A stretch of DNA of 64,000 nucleotides from Impatiens glandulifera. Its lineage: Eukaryota > Streptophyta > Magnoliopsida > Ericales > Balsaminaceae. Positions 8,839 to 19,025 of the stretch are shown here, piece after piece. How positions within the stretch are numbered: the stretch's first letter is position 1; the number at the start of each line of letters is the position of its first letter. Both the position numbers and the translations under genes were made by a program. Below the pieces are notes generated by a model. The model searched no databases and was not told the origin of the DNA. It saw only the letters and a program-made list of their open reading frames with translations. Location: NCBI RefSeq assembly GCF_907164915.1, contig NC_061868.1, positions 19,215,819 to 19,279,818 of the forward strand, given 5' to 3'.

Positions 8839-11436
8839 CTATTCCCTCTTCTTAGGCATGTATCTCTCCCGTAGGTATTCAGCCATCACTCCCTTTCCCG
8901 GATTGCAGGGATCGACGCCAACTCTAGAGGAAGATGCTTGACCGCCCGAGGTTCCGGTGAATGGTGAAACCTGTGAAGGAACCAATCTGATTGGAACCGC
9001 CTCTAGATCCCGCCCTCTTTTTTGCATCGGTATATCCTCTTCCTCGACCTCTTCAACTTCTGGTGAAACCGGGTTGGGTGGAGGAGCAACAATCGGTTCA
9101 GTAATATCGTCCATCAGCTGTTGAGTCTGTTTAGCCGCTGCTTTCTTGGAGGCCTTTCTCTTTCTGGTTGCCGAACCGGTTGATGGAGCAACCGCCTTTG
9201 ATTTCTTATTGGCATCGACGATATCTTGTAATATCAGATGTTGTTGGAATAGCCGAGCCGAATCCTCATTTGCTTGAACCGCTTGTTCCGGTGCGGCATT
9301 TTCCATCACTTGACAATGTTTAGCCATGGCTGCATCCTTCTGAAGTCGTATTTTCTCGTCTTCGGCTTCTTGGATCTTTTGAGTTTTCTTCAAGCGCTGC
9401 CATTTTTTCAAGTATTGAATTGGCCTTGTTGCCGTATTGGAACAACCCCTCTTCAAGAAATGCCATCCTTTGATCCGTTGTTGTAAGTTGTTGGGCGGTA
9501 TTGTTGTGACCCTCTTCAAGAGTCATTAGCCTCTGATCCATTAAACCGAGCCACTGGTCGGTTTGAGCAAGATCGTTCTCCAGATTTGTAGTTCTTTCTG
9601 TCGTGGAGCTGAACAGTTGGTCGGTCAGGCCGTAGTTATCTTCAACGGCTGTAAGCCGTTGAACCGCAGAGTTCAGTTTTTCACCGGTAGACTCAATTAA
9701 CCGGTTGGATTTCTTCGCTCTTTCCTTCATTTTCTTCTGCCACGGCATGATGGCATCATTACAAAATTCCTCGATTAAGTCCATGACCTTGTCCTTGGTT
9801 AGAGTAGGCGCCGGCGTTTTGTCGGTTTGTGGAGACCTGTGCCGATCGGTGAACAGAGTATCCGTTTCGGTTTCAAATCTGTTGACTGTGGGTTCCGTTG
9901 GAGGAGAGGCATTCTCGGCCTCATTTGGATTCGGACCGCCGTTGGATTCGGAACCGTCATAATCTTTAGGATGAGATCTGGAAAAGTGTGAGGCCTCTTG
10001 ATGACCGGGTTCCGATTCTAACTGTGTCATCTCATCGGTTAGCTCTCGTTCCTTAGCTGTTAACATTTCCAGCACTAATACATCAAGTTGGGTTTTCTCC
10101 TCTTCAGGGACATTCTTTTCACGAAGGTGACGGATGTGGTCGGTGAGTTCTATCAACCGGGCGTGTGGTTCAACCATCCTTCCTCTTCGAAGAGCGGTGA
10201 CCACGCTCTTAGTCTTCGTAAGGTCGAGCATCGACCTTTCCATCTCCACCAGTTTTTCATATCTCTGATGAGCGGGATGCGCTAGTAACATGTCGGCATA
10301 ACAGACTTCATGTCGTTCTAGAGACCATTGAAAGTAAATATTGCTCGCAACATGAGCCTGCTTGAAAAGTTGTTCTTTTATTTGGGAGACAAGTTCCTCT
10401 CCCAGTTGTCGAACGTTGTCGTCCGCGGTTTTAAATACCTCCGGTCGCCTGGCTAAATAGGTTTCATCATTAACATTTATGGCCGGTTGTTCTTCATTGA
10501 CGACCTTCCCTTCCCTTTGTCTAACCGATTCTCCTCGGTGTTATTAGAGTTGGTGCGGCTAGAGTTAGACCCCGAATTCACCGGATTAGGATTGTCAGCT
10601 TGAATATTAGCCGATCCGGATGTGTGTGGAACCGCCTTGCTTCCGGATTGTTCACCCGCCGGAGCCTTTTTCTTTCTACGCTGCGATTTCCTAGGACGAA
10701 TGTTTGATTGTTTACCGGCTGAGACCTTCACTCTGCCCGGTCGAATCGTTGTTCCCAAGAAGTGAGAAGATCTTATTATCTTACTAGAGGAATAATAACA
10801 CTCGGCCGGTTTCGGCATTTGAGTGGCGCATCAGCTTGCCGAGAGGAACGGGGTATCCCCAAGACTGTTTTGAAGACAGATCCACCATCTCACACAGATT
10901 GGAGAAAAAACCTTGGCCCAGTTGATCTTAATGCCTCTGACCAAGCCGGCCAGCATCTCAATTTTCAAACGTGTGAGGTTATTGTAGTTGCCTCCTCTTC
11001 CTTGGACCGATTTTGAGAGAATCTCGCAAAGTGGCATGTATGCCAGTTTGAGGTCCGTTTTCTTACCGGACACCATTATCAGTTGGTTAATATCCGATAC
11101 ATCACACTGAACCGCAAGGAGTTTGTTCTCGTTCGTTTCCACGGAGAAGTCACTCCCTTCTGTCGGTAAGCGGAGAACTTCAACAACCGATTCTTTTGTA
11201 AGTTTAAACGGTTTTCCACCGACCGTTGCGGATATAATTCCTTCATTGAGTACGGCGGTTTGGAAAAACTCTGTGACCGTGTCTTGATACTGGACGAACG
11301 GTTCATTCAGAAAGTGTTCAAGACCCGAGGCAGATATGAAATTTAGCACCTGTTTAACCTCTATCGATCAGTTGGTTCGAATTTCTTCGAAATCCACTTG
11401 GAAGATGTGAGTGAAGAGGACACAATCACGACCCAT
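8839..11436 (-). pseudogene. Accessory ORF 3 of element E: globular domain + basic linker + coiled coil + basic tail
   Basis: Third and longest post-pol ORF. The start ATG at 11436 is followed by the FQVDF signature near residue 13. The globular domain (to about 10834) shows VTEFFQTAVL, VEVLRLPTEGSDF and IKINWAKVF. A Lys/Arg-rich linker follows (RPRKSQRRKKKAPAGEQ, about 10700), then a coiled-coil-prone region (9320-10290, repeated DQRxxxLEEG-type heptads) and a tail with SATRKRKASKKAAAK and RERYMPKKRE. Breaks: TGA at codon 23, TGA at 10831-10833, a frameshift near 10510 and another near 9320-9519. I recognise the N domain only as a plant transposon-associated family (PF20167-like, unverified). 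The function is unknown; RNA or particle binding is inference from charge. Confidence 0.7.
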
Positions 11437-11950
11437 TTCGCTTGGAGAGACCGGAAGCTGGAAAGATTAAGAGCTTAAGGATAAGTTGAATGCTAGAGAG
11501 AGAAAGTAGATTCGCGGAAGAAGGAAATAAAATGGCGAATGAAGGTATTAATAGGCAGCGGCCTGGAATACGAACCGACGCGAACCTTCACATCAAGAAA
11601 GGGCGCCAATTTTCCCTCCAAAATGAGTTGGCGGTAAGTCTTTGGGCGGAAACCTTTTGGTGGGAGTTCTTTTGGCGGGAAGTTATTAGAGCGGTTAATC
11701 TTTTAACCGATGATTAAGGAGGCGGTGATTTAACCGGTGATTAGTGAAGCGGTAAGCGATTTTAACTGGTTGTGAATTTAAACCGATATTTGAACTTTAT
11801 AATTTTAAACCGATTTTCGAATTTTATAATTTAAATTCATATTTGATTAACGAAGAAGACATAATAATGAAATAATGATAGAACCGATATTAAGATCGGT
11901 TGGAAATACAAATACAAGGGTAAGATTAACCGTCCTAGAACATAAATCAT

Positions 11951-12636
11951 TCAAGAGATTTTGTCGTCCGCCATTTCCTCGTTTAGAATGTTTGAGGGAT
12001 TCAATGGTATACCCGGTCCAAGATTTGGAATGCAGGCCCGAATGACCCGGCTCAGTTGAGGAGCATAGCCGAACCGTTTCTTCGTTACGATCATAGTTTT
12101 CAAGTTGTTAAAGATGACCGATGCCCAGTTGATGGGGGTATTGCTAAAGATATAGGTCATCATGTTGAAAGCTCTTCTAGAGTAGTTTTGATTTGGAGAT
12201 TGGCAGATGATCGACCGGTTAACGATCTCATGCAGGAGTCTGATGTGGGGAGCAAGAGTGGCGTTAAGGCCGTGATTTTCCACCGGTGTTTTGGATCCGG
12301 AGAACAGTTCAGCGTAATCAACAGCTGCCCTGCCCACCCTTGAAGAAAAGTCCGAGAACTCCTCGGTTGGGAGATTAATACTCCCGACGAGTCCGCTCTC
12401 AGGGAGAACGATGACATTGTTTTTCACGGTGGAGACAATGGCACGTTGAGCATATATGCATTGTTGAAAAATTCCAGTACCTCTGGAATAAATAGAGGTC
12501 CGGATTCTTCTAAGAAATTACGAAGTCCGGTTTCGTCTAGGGATTCAAAAATTAATTCCCTTGTTTCCACGTCTTCCATGTCGAGTAAAGAATCGAAATC
12601 GATGCAAAGATAGTTTTTGAGAGTGCGACGAGACAT
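11951..12636 (-). pseudogene. Accessory ORF 2 of element E (globular domain only)
   Basis: Starts at 12636 with MSRRTLKNYLCIDFDSLLD, aligning with the QVDFDS start motif of its neighbours. It then shows LNFLEESG-like and VLEFFNNAYM segments, a frameshift at about 12424, and continues with LPESGLVGSINLPTEEFSDF, HIRLLHEIVNRSI and TPINWASVIFNNL to the stop at 11951. Without the frameshift it would be about 228 residues, a stand-alone version of the domain with no basic tail. It is separated by about 0.4-0.5 kb of non-coding spacer from ORF 1 and ORF 3. Paralogy with ORF 1 and ORF 3 is seen by eye; function is unknown. Confidence 0.7.
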
Positions 12637-13052
12637 TTTTCAGATCTTGCTAAGAGAGATAGAAAGTAAAAAATATTTTGTTTTGAGGTGTATTGGGATG
12701 AGAGGGAGAGGTTTTTTAAATAGATTTGAAATGGGAGGGAAAGTTAGAGCATTTAATGTTAATATTCTTTTTTGTCTCATTAATGCTGGTGAATATTTAT
12801 GTTTTCAAAACGCCTTGGGAAGTGGCGTTTTTGACCGGTTACGGAGACCGAGGCTAAGAATCTAGTTGGGAATTAACTAAGTTTGTGTAATTTCCATGCA
12901 GTGGGAATTCAAAGTTACTAGATTTTCATTAATGAAATGTGAATTACATTGAACTGAAAGAAACATAAATTAAACCGAAAGGAAGCATAATCGAGTAGGA
13001 TAAAAATAAAACCGGTGCGTGAGGCAAAATGACCGGTTGACCGAAGGAGTGA

Positions 13053-13796
13053 CTAATGGCCGGAAGAGGTGAGGTGTCGGTTCTTCTTCTTCCAAGCTTT
13101 CTCAAACCGCTCATAGAAGGAATCGACGGAGTGCCTGGTCAAGACCTGTGATTGGTTCAGCCCTTCGCCTAGACAGAGCGGAACCCCGAGTTCGTTAAGT
13201 AAAGAGATGATTTGAGAAATGAAGCCTGTATGACGGGTATTGATCATCCAGATCAGGATGTCAAACAGCAACCTAGACCAATTAACCGGAGTATCAGTTG
13301 TGATGGCGGTCATGATGTATAAGATTGTGGGGCAGTAGGTGTTGGTTACATCCTTTCCCAAGAAGGCCCTACCGATGATGTCGTTGAGAAGCTGATATTC
13401 AGCCCTCAACGATGACCGAGCTCCGTGGTCATCGACCGGAGAGTTGGAGAGAGAGAATTCCAGAGTTATCTTGGCTTTCTTTTCAGCCGAGACATTTAGG
13501 TCAGTAAGACCTTCCTTCGGAAGGTCGAAGCACCGAGCGAAGTCTCGCTCGGAGAAGTCAAACACCATTCCTCTTACCCTAGATTGGATAAGGGTATCAA
13601 AGAATGGGGTACCACAGAAGACTCTAACATTATGGAAAAATTCAGTAACGGTTTTAGGAAAGATGACATGTTTGTTATCTAGGAAAGGCTTCAGACCGAT
13701 ACTTTCCAAGGACTTAATCATTTTGAATATCTCGTAGTGTTGTGTTCTATGTGTCGAGTCAAAATCAACTTGAAGAATATTTTGGAACTGAGACAT
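13053..13796 (-). CDS. Accessory ORF 1 of element E (intact globular domain)
   Basis: An open frame of 247 codons from the ATG at 13796 (an upstream in-frame ATG at 13850 would add 18 residues). I prefer 13796 because its MSQFQNILQVDFDS start lines up with the other three copies of the domain in the window. Conserved segments are TVTEFFHNVRVF (about residue 52), FARCFDLPKEGLTDL (about 89), YQLLNDIIGRAF (about 134) and TPVNWSRLLFDIL (about 164). The protein ends in a basic RFEKAWKKKNRH. No signal peptide or membrane segment is evident, unlike an envelope protein. It resembles a plant transposon-associated family (PF20167-like by recollection). It is the only uninterrupted accessory ORF in E; function is unknown. 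Confidence 0.75.
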   Translation of the reverse strand: MSQFQNILQVDFDSTHRTQHYEIFKMIKSLESIGLKPFLDNKHVIFPKTVTEFFHNVRVFCGTPFFDTLIQSRVRGMVFDFSERDFARCFDLPKEGLTDLNVSAEKKAKITLEFSLSNSPVDDHGARSSLRAEYQLLNDIIGRAFLGKDVTNTYCPTILYIMTAITTDTPVNWSRLLFDILIWMINTRHTGFISQIISLLNELGVPLCLGEGLNQSQVLTRHSVDSFYERFEKAWKKKNRHLTSSGH

Positions 13797-14349
13797 TTTT
13801 GTCTTAGTGAGATGATGGGTTGATATTGTGGATATTTGTCTGATGTTCATGTAACTTATATATTAGTTAAAGGGTGATATAGGTGAATAGTATTATCTAG
13901 TGGGTAGCAGGTAATTTAGTTTATTAACCATAGGATAAAACATCTTGCATGAATTAGGTATGTTTACAGCCTAAGGGTGTGAGTCATAAGCTTGGACGGT
14001 GAGAGATATCACATCTTCACGTCTTTTGAGGCATGACTGTTTTGTTTTGAAAATGTATTTTTTTAGAACAAATACAACTAAACACATACAATTGTTCCAT
14101 TTTTGTTAGAAAGCCAAATATTCCAGAATATATTATATTCAAACCGGTTGGTTTTCAGTCATTGGTCCCGGTGTAGTTAATTAGTGTAAGTACTAAGTAA
14201 CTGGTTGGTTTACTGTAATTAATAAGCAAAGCGGTTCTTCAATAAATACAATGGTAAATTCGTTTTTCGACATTTTAGGAAGAACTGCCGGTTTTGTCTG
14301 TCTGAACTGATTTTCCCTTTAGAGGTTAAAGGTTTAAGAAATGAGTTGA

Positions 14350-15911
14350 TTAATATCGGTTAAACCGAAGATGTTTCTGAAGTAAGAAAACTTAGCTTCC
14401 TGCAGAGGCTTTGTGAAGATATCGGCTACTTATTGATCTGTTGCTACATATTCTAGTCGGATATGCTTCTACATGACATGTTCCCGGATGAAATTATGCC
14501 TTATGTCGATGTGCTTGGTTCTAGAGTGTAAAACCGGATTGTATGTAATTGCTATGTAACTTGTGTTGTCAAAGAAAATAGGAGACTCTTCGGAGGTGAT
14601 ACTGAAGTCCTTTAGTTGCTGTTGAATCCATAGGAGTTGTGAAAAAAAACTTCCGACTGCCAGATATTCAGCCTCTACGGTTGATGTAGCGACCGAAGTT
14701 TGCTTCTTGCTGTGCCATAAAACAAGCCGATCACCTAGAAATTAGCATGTTCCGCTAGTACTTTTTCTGTCAACATTACAACCTGCATAGTCTGCGTTAG
14801 AATAACTTGTGAGGTTAAAAGATGAGTCCTTTGAATACCACATACCGACTTCAGGGGTTCCCTTTAGGTATTTCAGGATTCTCTTAGCGGCTATATAGTG
14901 AGAGTGTTTGGGATTAGCCTGAAATCTTCCACACACTCCGACTTCAAATTGTATGTCCGGTCTACTTGTTATCAGGTATAAAAGTGAACCGATGATTCCA
15001 CGATAAGCAGTCAGGTCTACTACCTGACCGTCATCATCTTTATCAAGCTTGATTGATGAGCTCATTGGCGTGGCGGCAGATGAGCATGTATCCATCCCAA
15101 TTTTCTTTAGAAGTTCCTTTGTGTATTTGGGCTGACTGATGAAGGTTCCTCCTTCGAGTTGTTTAACCTGAAGACCTAGGAAGAAGCTTAATTCTCCCAT
15201 CATACTCATTTCAAATTTGTTAGTCATCAAGGTTGAGAATTTATCACACAGCTTAGGATCGGTTGATCCGAAAATGATATCATCCACATATATTTGAACA
15301 AATAGAATGTGTCCCTTTTTCTCAAATTTAAATAGAGTTTTATCCACTGAACCTATTGTAAAATCATGATGTATCAGAAATGCAGTTAATGTATCATACC
15401 AAGCTCTAAGAGCTTGTTTTAAACCGTACAATGCTTTATTTAGACGATATACATGATTAGGCAGGTCAACATTTTTAAAACCGGGTGGTTGCTCAACGTA
15501 TACTTCTTCACGTAAGTCACCATTTAAAAATGCACTTTTAACATCCATTTGGAAAACTTTAAAATTTTTGAACGTAGCAAAGGCTAGAAAAATCCTAATG
15601 GCTTCAATCCTAGCTACAGGAGCAAATGATTCTTCAAAATCAATGTCTTCTTCCTGTTTGTATCCTTGTGCCACTAATCTAGATTTGTTCCTCGTAACCA
15701 AACCGTCTTCATTGAGTTTATTTCTGAATACCCATCTTGTTTCTATGACTGGTTGATCTTTCGGTCTAGGGACTAGATACCAAACTTTATTACTCTCAAA
15801 CTGGTTTAATTCTTCTTGCATTCCCAAGATCCAATCCGGATCCGACAATGCTTCATCCACCCTTTTCGGCTCAATCTGGGATATGAAAGCGGAATTAAAG
15901 TATTCCTCCAC
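14350..15911 (-). pseudogene. Element E reverse transcriptase and RNase H
   Basis: RVT_2-family reverse transcriptase that copies the element's RNA. Motifs in order: [54 protein letters not shown] (catalytic Asp), [26 protein letters not shown] (catalytic Asp pair, 15278-15289), [23 protein letters not shown]. RNase H follows: [16 protein letters not shown], then a TAA stop at about 14739, then STVEAEYLAVGS, FFDNTS and HSRTKHIDIRHNFIREHV, ending ADIFTKPL near 14370. A TGA precedes 15911. So at least two nonsense codons separate an otherwise complete enzyme. Confidence 0.9.
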
Positions 15912-16006
15912 TTTTTGTCACATAGTTTCGACGGGTTTTGAAGGGTCACCTATGATAAACTTAGTAGGATGATTTGTATTCCTTTTGAGATTTGGTTCAG
16001 AAGTGT

Positions 16007-17159
16007 CTACCAAATCACCGTTTGTTTGATCAAGGCTAGACAGATCGTTAGGCTGATCAATAGTGTCAGACCGACCGATTTCCTCAGTTTGAACTGAGGT
16101 GTCAGCTTCCTACTGTGTGGCAGCTTGATCCGGCTGGGTTTCAATAACACCCATTTGGTCATGGACAAACCGTTTGAAAACCGGAACCTCATCTTCACTA
16201 TCAGAGTGGATATTATTGTTTTCAATCTGTTGTGTAGAACTAAGGATGATGCAGTGTTACTTTCAACCGATTCATCGATACAACATGAAGAGATTCTTCC
16301 TCAGTTAAAGTTCTAGTATTATATACTCTATATGCTTTACTAACCGCTGAGTAACCTAGCATGATCCCAATATCGGATTTTGCATCAAAAGTAGATAAGT
16401 AATTTTTTCCATTTATGTGAATATAACATTTACAACCGAAAATTTTAAGATACCTAATGTTAGGAATTCTATCAAAATACACTTCATACGGTGTTTTGTT
16501 ATGAAATTTGTTAATGAAGGACCGGTTTTGTGTATAACATGCAGTATTGATAGCTTCAGCCCAAAAGTTTTGAGCAACACCCGAATCGGCTATCATAGAC
16601 CTTGCGGCTTCCTTGATAGTTCGGTTTCTTCTCTCAGCCAGGTCGTTCTGTTGAGGAGTTCTAGCACTAAACCACTCGTGTCTAATGCCAGATTCATCAA
16701 GAAATGCATTTAGAGTACTATTTGTAAATTCGGTTCCTCTATCACTCCTAATGTTGTTTATTCGTGTTGATTTTTCATTTTGTAAACGCTTAAGCAATGT
16801 AATTAAATTTGATGCGGTTTCACATTTAGATGCTAAAAATGTGACCCATGTATACCTAGAATAATCATCAACAACGACCATAGTGTAAAGCATACCACCT
16901 AGGCTGGTGACCTAATTGGTCCAAATAAATCCATGTGAAGAAGATCTAAGCATCGGTTAGACTGAATGTGTCCTTTACTCTTAAAGAATGATTTGGTCTG
17001 TTTACCCATTTGACAAGTTGAACACACCTTATCCTTATTAAATACTATATCAGGAATTCCTTCAACTAGCTTTTTACCGCGTATATAGTTTAAGGTTTTG
17101 AGGTTTAAATGGTTTAGCCTTTTATGCCATAGCCAGGTTTGATCGGTTTTAGCTACCAT
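16007..17159 (-). pseudogene. Element E integrase
   Basis: DDE integrase that inserts the cDNA. The N-terminal HHCC zinc domain is LWHKRLNHLNLKTLNYI and VCSTCQMGKQTK. The catalytic core has Asp in LLHMDLFGPI, Asp in IRSDRGTEFTNSTL and Glu in RTPQQNDLAERRNRTIKEAA, all three present. The C-terminal part is YLKIFGCKCYIH and DIGIMLGYSAVSKAYRVYN. A frameshift near 16896 splits the gene just after the first Asp, and a second lies near 16240. Remaining C-terminal sequence (16007-16225) is low complexity. Confidence 0.9.
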
Positions 17160-17171
17160 GCAAATAGGATG

Positions 17172-17510
17172 CTACACTTCATTTCTCCAGTCTACCTTGT
17201 ATATATTTCCTAACCTATTTCCGGTACCCTGAGAGTTTTTAACTAAGCATGCATGCCTAAGAAATTCTACAGTATATCCAGCATCACACATCTGACTAAT
17301 ACTTAGTAGGTTAAAATGTAGATTTTCAACTAAAAGTACATTATCAATTGTTAAATTAACATGGACAATCTTACCCTTTCCCACAGTTCTACCTCTTGAG
17401 TTGTCACCGAAGACAATCATTGCATCGGTTTCTATTTTGATGTCGGTTAGAAGGTTGTTGTTTCCAGTCATGTGTCTGGAGCAACCGTTGTACAGATACC
17501 ACTCAGAATT
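17172..17510 (-). pseudogene. Element E retropepsin region, catalytic Asp replaced
   Basis: Protease/linker segment with FGDNSRGRTVGKGKIVHVN, then IDNVLLVENLHFNLLSISQM, as in copia polyproteins. The active-site box reads WYLYNGCSRHMTGN (about 17464-17508), where family members have Asp-Ser-Gly; here Asp is Tyr and Ser is Asn. A TGA separates it from the integrase zinc domain. The copy could not process its own Gag-Pol. Confidence 0.8.
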
Positions 17511-17792
17511 CCCAGCGGTTTCTTTATATCCTGCAAAATATACATATTTATAACTATTTGGTACCCACTTTTACTTCGGTCCACAATTGATTAGTCCCTT
17601 GGGTATCCAGACTTTGATAAGTCGGACAACTTTCCCGGTTATGATTCTAACAAATTTTCCTATACTCGGTTTGACATATTTCTGTTGTCCTAAGAGTGCC
17701 TTATTTTGTGGTGCCCTTTGGTTTACTCTATGTGGTCGTGGATAGGTTTGTTTACCGTTTGGCCGGTTGGCTTTCCTTCTCTCAGGATGAAT

Positions 17793-19020
17793 CTATTTTT
17801 CGGAGTCATTTGGACTTACATAAGTTATTTCTTCTTCCGGTTTTGAGTCACTCTGGTCGATTGAAGAGCTTTTGACAAATCTTACAAAGGGAAGATTGTC
17901 TTTTGTGAGCTTCATCTTGTCGGAATGGTTCTGGTTGTTAGATTTGTTGTTTTTGTATCCAAGACCCAATTTGCATTTGGGATGTCTTTTATACTTTGAC
18001 AATTGGTTCACTATTTCACTGGATCTTTTCCATGCAGCTATTCGATACCTGGTTCATGCATACTCCTCTTCGGTCAACTCTTGAACTGACTCCTTGAGCT
18101 GTTCATTCTTAGAGGATAGTTCAGGTGCTGCCTCGGTTTCTAAGATTTCATCAGGTTGAATACTATTGGTTTCAGATTCTAACTGGATTGGTGCTATGGG
18201 TTCGGTTTCAAAGTTAAGTCGGGTTAGTATTAAGGTTAATAGGTTCTTGTACTCTACTACCATGTCATTTAGTGCATTAAATAACTCATCTTTAGTAAAT
18301 TCTTCACAAGAAGTATCAAATATCTATTCCTCGTTTGCCATTAGACAGGTGAGTTCATCATCGCTGCCACTATGAGCCCATAAGCTTCTTCCATCATCGA
18401 CTATCAGTGCTTTCTGAATTTCCCTTCCTTCACCGGTTTGTGAGTAGTTGTTTCTTTGGTTATAATTATCTGGTTTCCGATCATCCCGTCTTGGTTTTCT
18501 ACATTCCCACCTGAAATGTCCCAAACAATTGCAATTATAACATCTAATATTAGATTTATCACCGTAGTTATAGTTGTTTGTCGGTTGGCTTTTTTTCATG
18601 AATCTGCCAAACTTCTGTGCAAGCATTGCCATAGCATCCTCAGTGAATTGTTCAGCGGTTCTGATCGGTGCAGGAGCAACCGGTTCTATAGATGTGACTA
18701 ATGCCTTAGTAGCGGTTGAAGCTGATGCTTCATCTTCGATCCTAGATCTCATTTCAAACTCATATGCCTTTAGATCTTCGAATACATCGTGTAGCTTCAT
18801 CTTGCTTAGGCAGTTTGATTCCCTCATCACCATCGTCTTTATATCCCATGCACTCAGAATAGATCTTAAAGCTTTGATGATAGTTTCCTTGTTATCATAA
18901 TTCTTTCCAAGAGTTGATAGCTCGTTTATCACATTTGTAAACCGGTCACTGTACTCCCTCATGGTTTCTCCTAGCTTTATCTTGATGTTTTCAAACTTCT
19001 AGGTAGCCACCATTATCTTG
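17793..19020 (-). pseudogene. Element E gag, C-terminal part with intact zinc knuckle
   Basis: Continues gag on the far side of the solo LTR. It has MREYSDRFTNVINEL, MKLHDVFEDLKAYEFEM, and a canonical CX2CX4HX4C knuckle CYNCNCLGHFRWEC at 18501-18542 followed by basic RKPRRDDRKPDN. A Gln/Glu-rich coiled segment follows at 18054-18263 (SSKNEQLKESVQELTEEE), then a Lys/Asn-rich spacer at 17793-18011. The frame 18324-18962 is open. The break is the insertion at 19026, plus stops between the spacer pieces. Similarity to element B gag is high. Confidence 0.85.
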
Positions 19021-19025
19021 TTTTC

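Noticed and set aside
9705..9962. Plus-strand frames across 9274-10285
   Set aside because: Antisense shadows of accessory ORF 3 of element E.
13053..13850. Accessory ORF 1 as a retroviral-type envelope protein
   Set aside because: No signal peptide, transmembrane segment or glycosylation pattern visible; domain looks soluble and is shared with the tail-fused ORF 3.
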